Part shown: positions 56,922-64,000 of the stretch, in pieces | How the letters are laid out: every line of letters starts with the position of its first letter | How positions within the stretch are numbered: position 1 is the first letter of the stretch | Assembly (NCBI GenBank): GCA_035048495.1 | Contig: CM068553.1 | Location: 22,073,190 to 22,137,189 of the forward strand | DNA from: Euptelea pleiosperma | Lineage: Eukaryota > Streptophyta > Magnoliopsida > Ranunculales > Eupteleaceae | Length of the DNA stretch: 64,000 bases | Reading direction: 5' to 3' | Notes under the pieces: generated by a model | What the model was told of the DNA's origin: nothing | Seen by the model: the letters and a program-made list of their open reading frames with translations, nothing else | Database searches by the model: none | Position numbers and translations under genes: made by a program

Positions 56922-59162
56922 CGAGCCCACATCAATCAGGAAAGCCCATTATCAAAGCTTAAAGAGCCCACATGCTATGACTAGAAGATATGGGCCAACT
57001 ATGGGCTGAATAAGATGACCAAAAAGTTGGCCCAAAGAACGAAGAGAACAGGAGAGCCAATGATCAAGAGACGGACCAAAGCGTTTAAAGCCACATGAGT
57101 CAGCAAGGAATGATAGTCTACTCTACTGGAGAAGCGTGAGGATGGTCACAGTGAAGACCAAGGTTCCAGACCCTCTGCCAATACTTTTATCTCCATTTTC
57201 TAATACGTTCTCTCTCATCTCTCCTTATTCTCTCTCTCTCTTCATCTCTTGGTCCTCGAATCTACTGACTTAACCCCCAGAACTCCTGTCCATCGGCTCT
57301 ATCTCATCTCCCTTAGCTTTCTGACCGTTGGATCTTCCATCGGACCGTTGGATCTCTCTAGATCCGTCGATCTACCAATCTGGGTCCCAAACAAGTCACC
57401 ATCCATCCGATCGCCATCAGACTGTCTGTCACATCATCTTGTGAGACGATGGACATCATCAATCCATGTGGGCCAGTAGCCGGGCCCATCATCATCGACC
57501 CGCTGTCCGACCAGTTAGTGGACCCCGTGAATTTCCAAATAATTTTAATTAAATTTTAAAAAATGGGGGGTCCACTAAATGGGGACATTCCCCAAAGAAA
57601 AGTAGTGTTTTACTTAAAAAAAAAAAATTTATTTTTTTATTTCAAAAATTTCCTAATTTTCATTAATGGAAACTAGGGAGCTTTAAAAGGGGAAGGAGAA
57701 GGGTTCTTTGGAACCCTAATCCCCCTCCTTTCTTCTCCTTTCTCTTCCCAAAACCATCCCTGATATTCGCTCAAAAGTGCTTATTTTAAGCAATTATCCT
57801 TTTACCGTTATTGCATTCTCCCACGTTAAAATACTCTATTTATCTACTTTTCTACGTAAGAGTCTCTTTTGTTGCATAAAACACACTTTTCTGGACGAAA
57901 TGGTATATTTGCATGCATTAAACACATTTTCGAAAGTCTAGACATGAAGTCATTCTGATAGAGTCTCATTACGCGCTTCTTCTGTCGCAGGAAACCCCGA
58001 TGGGACAATTCTCGAGACTTGCAAGCCCACATCGATCAGGAAAGCCCATTATCAAAGCTTAAAGAGCCCACATGCTATGACTAGAAGATATGGGCCAAAT
58101 ATGGGCTGAATAAGAGGACCAAAAAGCTGGCCCAAGGAACCACGAGAGCGGGAGAGCTGATAACCAAGAGAAGGACCAAAGCATTTAAAGCCACATCAAA
58201 TGATGGCCTGCTCTACTGGCAAAGCTCAAGTGAAGAACAATGGAAAACCAGGGTTCATGACCCTCTGCCAATACTTTTTCTGATATTTTCTCTCTCATCT
58301 CTCCTTATTCTCACTCTCTTCATTTCTCGGTCCTCGAATCTATTGACTTAACCCCAGAACTCCTGCTCATTGGCTCTGTCTCATCTCCCTTAGCTTTCTG
58401 ACCGTTGGATCTTCCATCAGGCCATTGAATCTCTATAGATCCCCATCTGATCTATCAATTCTGTGCATCCGACCATCCGATCGTGCTACCGATCAGTCGA
58501 TCATCCATCCTATCAACCACCCGATCTCCATTGTAAAATATCAGTCCCTAAGGCAGGTTTGATTGTAGAGAAATGCCTCAGATGATTGATTGTGGCTGAG
58601 AGCGTAGAGCTCGATTTCCGAAGAAAGGAAAATACATTTTTCCTTGATGGGTATTTCAAGGGGAAAATGTATTTTTCTCCTCTGGCAACCAAACGCACCC
58701 TAACCCACATCCATCGAGCCCAGTAGCCCACTATCCTTCTCACCTACCTTCTGGCCCATGGCCGATGCACTCTGGGCCCACGATTTTTAGCGTTCCCATT
58801 CGCCAACCACTGGCCGACTCGTGGCGTCATCTCTCGGCCAACCACTGGCCAACACGTGGCATCAGCTCTTGGCCTAGTGGTCATGGCCAAACGGCCCATT
58901 AACCTCGAGCCCAAGCCCGCAAAACCCCTGGTTCAAAAATAAAAATAAAATAATAATAAAAAAAAAATAAAGAATTTCTTTTAGAAACCGTGAGTTTCTA
59001 AGTTTAGAAACCCACGGTTTCTACTTGAGGAGAGGGGTTAAAAACCCTTCGAGTTCCTCTTCTTCCGCCCCCCGCTCGGACACCCTTTCCTCCTCTTCCC
59101 CTTCCCCTTCTTCTTCTCCTCCGGCGTGCCATCGCCGGTGAGGAGTGGAGCGCCTCCTCCTC

Positions 59163-59202
59163 CTTCTTCTTCTTCTTCTTCTTCTTCTTCTTCTTCTTCT
59201 TC
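59163..59202. repeat. (TTC)n microsatellite
   Basis: Perfect TTC run of about 40 bp. A second one lies at 59349-59380. They are the opposite-strand counterpart of the (AAG)n run at 31881-31933. Confidence 0.95.
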
Positions 59203-59580
59203 GTTTTCTTCTCCTTTTGCTGGAGTTGCAGGTCTGCAACTCCGGCCGGCGAACTGAGCACCACCACCGTCCTCACCCATAGCATGCAACGGTGAGGGTC
59301 CTCCCCCTCTCCTCCTATCCTTCTTCTTCCTTTTCTCTTTTTCCTTTTTCTTCTTCTTCTTCTTCTTCTTCTTCTTCTTCTGCTCCTTGTCCTCGTTTTT
59401 CTTCATCTTGAAGCTCGCCGGACTGGTTCGTCTTCTCCGGCGAGCTCCTCTTAGATCACCTCCATCTTCTCTGTCTCCCTCCGTTATTCTTCATCTATTA
59501 TTCTCTTTGCTGCGTGAGGCAGCAACGCAGCACCCCCTACAACGTTCCAACCGCCTGCTGCAACTCTCCATCCACCCTTT

Positions 59581-59608
59581 ACCGGAGTTGCAGACCTGCA
59601 ACTCCGGT
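59581..59608. other. Perfect 13-bp-arm hairpin in Athila LTR
   Basis: Arms ACCGGAGTTGCAG and CTGCAACTCCGGT with a 2-nt centre. Related hairpins lie at 59222-59243, 61003-61028, 55663-55687 and 31770-31971. Confidence 0.9.
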
Positions 59609-60908
59609 CATCTTCTACGGCGAGAAGCCCACCTGAAACCTGCACAACGACTTGCTGCTCCCTTAGCACACCGTGCAAAGCTTGCACCTCAAGATTTAGA
59701 TCGGACCTGCACACCACCAGCGTTCCACCTCTTCTTCTTCATCACTCCCGGGCAAAATTGCAGCACCGTTCACCACCACCTTGGTCTGGATTTTGCTGCA
59801 CTTTTGCCAACATACCTGCATCTCCGGAATTACCTACGGTAGTGTTCGCTGGCTGTCCCATTGCTTGGTCAAAGAAGCCATCAACCTGCTGTAAGATCGG
59901 CCAGACTTGCACTTGCAATCTGATTGATTCACACAGCAAACAAGTGGGCATTCATCACCGTCATCCTCTTCACCAACTTGAGGAGAAGCAGCACAGCACC
60001 CAACCATCTTCTCTTCTCCCTCAGTTCGCTCATCATGAACTGACCTGCAACCTCTCCACCTTCATCTCCATCTCCATCTATCATAATCTTCTCACGTCAC
60101 TAGCCACCCTTGGCTCCTTCTCCGGCGAAACTCTCAACTCGAGTTGCTCCCTTGCTGCCAACGTTGTTGGCTCCAACTTGCACCTTCGAGGTACCACCTT
60201 GCATCCAAGATCACCAAGCCGACCATCAAAAGCAGCTGCTAAATCACCCTCGCATTCAACTTCGACTTCCTTGCTGCCATGCATTGTCTGTGCTTCACAC
60301 TTGGGCAATCAATCTATGGTAGCACCACCGGACCCTTGCATGTGCCTTCCTCATGGTTGATCTGATATGTCGGTAAGTGAGAGGTAATTCTCCATCTCAA
60401 TCTCTCTCTCTAGTTTCTATCTCTACCTCTCTTTAGTTTTTCTCACTTTCTCTCTAACATTCTCTCTCTCTAGGGTAGTTCTCTCTCTAGATTTCTCTAT
60501 CTATTTCTCTCTTCGCTACATAGTTTCTCTCTCTAGAATAGCCTTCTTGATAGTTCTCTCTCTCTAGGAATACTCCCTCACTTCATTTTCTCTCTCTAAC
60601 TCTCTCTAGAATTTTCTTCTTTAAAATTGCTTTTTAGTTTATCTTATTATATGTTATTTTCGATTCAAGCATTGTAATAAACATTTGATCACTGAATGAT
60701 GAAGTTTGTTTTTATCTATTATTTCTTGTGATGATCCGTCAGTTTTTGTTCTTACTCGCGCTAATCCGACTAATCCCGAGTGCGGATCGACATCCGACAC
60801 GAGCCACTATGCAAAACTGCTCATTTTACAGGTTAAATGTCTCGGATAAATTAAAAATGTGTTGAAGTTAGGGTTTCCGTAACCAACGACGCGGAAACCC
60901 TAACTTCA

Positions 60909-61947
60909 CCACCGCCCAGCACATAGCACCACCGTCCTCATCACCAAAGGCAACTGCTCCACCTCTCTTCCGCATCCCCACCTGCAATGGTAAGTTCTTT
61001 TGCTGGAGTTGCAGGTCTGCAACTCCGGTCGGTTTGACCCTCTACTCCACCATCAAAACCAACACTCCTCAACGGCTTCAACCCCATCCTCCCCATCTTC
61101 TCATCTCCATTAACGGTTGTGAGTTGCACGTCTGCAACCCGCATCCACGCAACTCAGGCGCTCAACGCCGTTGCTGCATCTAGCAGTCCGACAACACCAA
61201 AGCTTCCTCCACCGGTGTTTCTCCCAACGGATCAGCCATTAGCCACCATCTTCACGGCATCACACCCCATGTGTAGGCCGTGAGTTTCTCCATCTTGCTG
61301 TGCACCAACAGGGTGTGCTCCTCCACCAGTCACGTTTCTCTCCTTGCTGCTAGCACTTCTCTAGATCCGGCCAGGTAAGTATCCCGGGTAAAATCTCAAT
61401 CGTTCTTCTCTCCCTCTAAACCTTCTTCTTTCTCTCTCTAAATCTTTCCACTTAGTCTTGTCTCTCCAAACTCTCTCTAGGTAATTCTAACATTTTCTCT
61501 CTCTTCATCTCTTTCCTTCTCTCTCCAAATTTTTACAGCTTTTTAGTTTAATCTTTTAGTTCTTGTAATGTTTCTTTCGCAATTTTGATAGAGATTATTG
61601 TAAAGGAGTTAATATTTCAATAAATTATAGTAATGCTTTATTGTGTTTAGTTAGGTTTGTTTAATGCTTCCATTGGCAATTTCTCTCTCTAAAAATCACC
61701 AAAGCATGTTTTGAAATCACCTCGATCCACCATTCTCACCTCTCCATATTCTCTATATTTTTGGTAACAAAAATTAGTCATTTTATATTCTTGACATGCA
61801 CTAATCTGACTAATCCCGAGTGCGGATCGACATCCGACACAAATCCCTATACAATATCCAATATTTTGCAGGATAATCGGATAAAAATTACAAATCTTGT
61901 TGATTCTAGGGTTTTCGTAACCAACGACGCGGAAAAACCTACTTTCA
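60909..61947 (+). repeat. 3' part of another plus-strand Athila LTR
   Basis: Contains a GGAGTTGCAG hairpin (61003-61028), TCTCTCTCTAAA sequence, the GTGCGGATCGACATCCGACA block near 61820 and the end CCTACTTTCA at 61947. It begins without an LTR start at 60909, so it is a remnant, perhaps of the LTR beginning at 53975. The outer flanks (GAAAA at 53970-53974, GGTAC at 61948-61952) do not match, so rearrangement is implied. Confidence 0.7.
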
Positions 61948-62127
61948 GGTACGACCCTGAGCTCTCCTAGGTCCTCTGGATGATTCACCCCGCTCAGAGT
62001 GTCGCGACCCACTGAGTCGACCACCCCGTTTGATTCGGGATTGAGTCCGTTGAACTAGCAGTTCTTCATCAGCACTTTCTTCTTCAGATACCACAATAGC
62101 TCTTCTACGACGAGGATTAGTTGCCAT
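61948..62127 (-). pseudogene. N-terminal ORF fragment cut by Athila LTR
   Basis: ATG at 62127: MATNPRRRRAIVVSEEESAD then about 40 more residues, Arg/Ser/Glu-rich (QRTQSRIKRGG, SRHSERGESS), running into the Athila LTR end at 61947. The preceding 130 bp on the minus strand is leader-like. It looks like the start of a retroelement gag or extra ORF, but I do not recognise the family. Confidence 0.4.
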
Positions 62128-62283
62128 GAGCACCAAGAAAGGAAGAAAATACTAAAAAATCTTCATTTTGCTCAGAAAATCCCCAAAAACACAACGAAGA
62201 GGGTGAAGTGGAAAACAAGGAAATCGAGAGAATCGCTTCACAAAACCTTATGTGAACAGTAGATCAGGCATCTGCGATCGATT

Positions 62284-62438
62284 AGGAGAAATCTGGGAGG
62301 CGATTGGATCGATTGGGGTTGAAAATGACCCATTTTGGGTTTTATAAAATCGAACGTCCACTGTCCAATCGATTGGGCTGTACTCTCCAATCGATTGGAG
62401 ATGTCCAATCGATTGGGTTGTACCCTCCAATCGATTGG
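62284..62438. repeat. Cluster of CCAATCGATTGG palindromes
   Basis: Perfect 12-bp palindromes at 62365-62376, 62387-62398, 62405-62416 and 62427-62438, with start-to-start spacing 22, 18, 22. Partial copies (GCGATCGATTAG, GGATCGATTGGGG) occur at about 62275-62320. They lie upstream of the minus-strand ORF at 62127. Confidence 0.95.
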
Positions 62439-62499
62439 ACTGATCCGGGAAGAAAAAAAATTTAAACCAATAGGCTCATTTTCCAGGACCCCCAAGAAA

Positions 62500-63585
62500 A
62501 TCTTTTCAAGAAAAAAAAATCATTATTAAACTGCTCAAGAAAAGATAAAACATCGGAAAAACATAGACTTCACTTCATGAAGACAATTTTGATAAGCAAT
62601 AAACAATGATTCTGATTTGAGAAAATTAACTAACACGTTAGTGTAATCTTTTGCTTCATCAAAAAATATTAATTCTTTTAGACATTAGCGCAAGTCACAG
62701 ATCACTAATAATCATAGATTCAAATATCAACAATAATATCATCACGTGTAAGTGATCTGAGTCTATCTATGGTATCGGATAAGATTTCAGTAATAATTTC
62801 TCATAAGTATCAGAATCTGGAGGTATCCTGTATCCGATTATAAAATCCTCATTAGAGTTATTTAGGGATCTCATATACTCTCATGTATATGGGTATTTGC
62901 TGATGGATAAGAATTTTTTTAGTAAATTGACTGTCTTTTATACCTTTTTCACTTTGAATATAGGTAGCTTTCACTTTCCATGTAAGTAGCCCTTTTTTGC
63001 AGCAATGAGAATCAGACTTCAATTTTAAACAGGGCCATACAGATGGCATACACTCTAACTTGTGTGGAGGTAGCTGTTTCCTTAATATAATAACTCTCAT
63101 TAGGAAGCCAACAGTCGACTATAGTGCAGTTTCGAAATCAACTGAAGGCAGGAACAATACTAATTTGAAGTTATAATCAGTAGAGGTTTATTCCTAATTC
63201 CAATAATACAAGATTTCACACATCTATCAAATCCATTCCCACAGAAATACTCAGTGTGCATGTGAATGTGAGATATATTGTTTCAATAATCTTCTAATGC
63301 ATATTAGTAAAAATTGACCAATCATAATAATTAAAAGATATAATACATTGATTAGCAAAAATTTTACTAACAATTAAGTCATTTTTCTTGGAATGTCTCA
63401 GAAATTACTGCTCATCAAAATTGTATAGAATAATAGTTTTAACATTCTTTTGAATACTTGATCTTTTGATTTTTCTTAAATATTATCACTTTTTATTCTT
63501 AAAAAACAAAGCAAAATCAACAAGAAACAAAAAATCCCTCAAAACATAAGAATTTGCGAACAAGAGGGGATAGAGAGCACATTGC
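62500..63585. other. AT-rich sequence with nothing recognised
   Basis: No LTR ends, tandem repeat, ORF of substance or RNA gene seen. It may be retroelement interior that has decayed. Confidence 0.5.
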
Positions 63586-63990
63586 TCAGAAATATGACAT
63601 TGATGAACATTTCTCCTTCAGAGAATCTTTCCTAACCCACACAGATGTGAGTTTGGCAGATGGATCAATTCTCTTAAGACTTTTTCTCCTTTGAGTTACA
63701 TAACTCTGAGGTTGTTTGAATTTTTCAAGAGACTCAATCTCCTTGATTAATTCTCTAGACCTTTCCAGTAGGTCTTTCATCTTCCTAGATAGCACATCCA
63801 AATAATTTATCTCATAATATTTCTTCATAGGAATTCTCTGACTTTTCACATTCTGAGTGGTATTCACCATTTTCCTTGAGGATTTTGATGTCCTCTTCTC
63901 AACTTGCGATAGTCTCTAATCATATGACCCATGTTTTTGCAGTACTTGACTGACGACTATTTTTTACCATTTTGATTGGGTCATTGATCT
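63586..63990 (-). pseudogene. Ty1/copia gag C-terminal remnant with zinc knuckle
   Basis: Near 63890-63960 the minus strand reads YCKNMGHMIRDYRKL, a degraded zinc knuckle (the last Cys is replaced by Tyr). A frame change leads into 63586-63870 with a helical charged stretch (RKMKDLLERSRELIKEIESL) and VWVRKDSLKEKC, resembling the stretch before the protease in plant copia elements. Stops and frameshift present. The rest of the element would lie beyond 64000. The family call is tentative. Confidence 0.45.
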
Positions 63991-64000
63991 GTGTGGGAAT

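Larger units (their letters stand above)
53975..57760 (+). repeat. Athila LTR in plus orientation, split by a solo LTR
   Basis: Starts TGATATTCGCTTAAAAG at 53975. It is interrupted at 54240 by the solo LTR and resumes at 56927 (CCACATCAATCAGG) through 57760, where another plus-strand Athila LTR begins. The U3 part includes the tRNA-like copy at 57121-57179. The rest of this LTR is lost or rearranged. Confidence 0.75.
57761..60908 (+). repeat. Athila LTR in plus orientation, 3.15 kb
   Basis: Starts TGATATTCGCTCAAAAG and ends CGGAAACCCTAACTTCA, both proper Athila LTR ends. Flanks ATCCC (left) and CCACC (right) do not match, so it is not a simple solo LTR. It contains the tRNA-like copy (58211-58269), hairpins (59222-59243, 59581-59608), two (TTC)n runs (59163-59202, 59349-59380), TCTCTCTCTAG-rich U5 sequence and the CGGATCGACATCCG block near 60784. 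Open frames here are low-complexity. Confidence 0.8.

Noticed and set aside
59038..59406. Glu/Lys-rich ORFs on the minus strand
   Set aside because: They come from (TTC)n microsatellites inside an Athila LTR.
62365..62438. CRISPR-like array of repeats and spacers
   Set aside because: Repeats are 12-bp palindromes with 6-10-bp gaps in a plant genome; no cas genes and spacers are too short.

Overview
This window is plant nuclear DNA, most likely from an angiosperm, and it is almost entirely transposable elements. The evidence is seed-plant LTR-retrotransposon families (Ty3/gypsy Athila, Tat and a Tekay-like chromovirus, plus a Ty1/copia gag remnant), a plant CACTA DNA transposon carrying pieces of a plastid RNA-maturation gene, and primer sites matching plant tRNAs. 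I found no intact host gene, no functional RNA gene and no intact autonomous element. Coding stretches are broken by stops, frameshifts or insertions and are annotated as pseudogenes. Lineage names rest on motif recognition, not on a database search.

Region 1 (1 to about 38971) is one Tat-lineage element on the minus strand (Tat-A) that has been opened repeatedly by later insertions. From 5' (right) to 3' (left) Tat-A reads: truncated 5' LTR (38149-38971), primer-binding site, gag start (37928-38081), gag middle (19289-20337), gag end, protease and RT start (15063-16730), RT end and RNase H (10783-11937), integrase (3392-4450), a 149-bp tandem array (2618-3355), a decayed antisense ORF with its own TATA box (1305-2567), a polypurine tract, and the 3' LTR (1-973, running off the window). 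The insertions are: an internally deleted Athila (4451-10782); a solo Athila LTR (11938-15062); a chromovirus-like LTR (16731-19288); and a 17.6-kb Athila (20338-37922, CTTGA target duplication, near-identical LTRs) which itself contains a solo Athila LTR (30157-33183, GAGTA duplication) inside gag. That is three levels of nesting.

Region 2 (38972-53974) is a mosaic: a duplicated Tat LTR piece, a decayed unidentified ORF, the 5' LTR, primer site and gag start of a second Tat element in plus orientation (Tat-B), a chromovirus-like LTR split by a 4.0-kb CACTA element (42108-46111, ATA duplication) that carries HCF107-like exon fragments, a truncated Athila LTR, and a Tekay-like 5' LTR, primer site and gag broken by another LTR.

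Region 3 (53975-61947) is a pile-up of Athila LTRs in both orientations, including a clean solo LTR (54241-56921, CGAGC duplication). Region 4 (61948-64000) holds a truncated ORF start, a cluster of CCAATCGATTGG palindromes, AT-rich sequence and a Ty1/copia gag remnant on the minus strand.

No genes here cooperate in a host pathway. The biological content is transposon dynamics: nested insertion, conversion to solo LTRs, internal deletion, tandem amplification inside LTRs and 3' non-coding regions, antisense coding, and capture of host exons.
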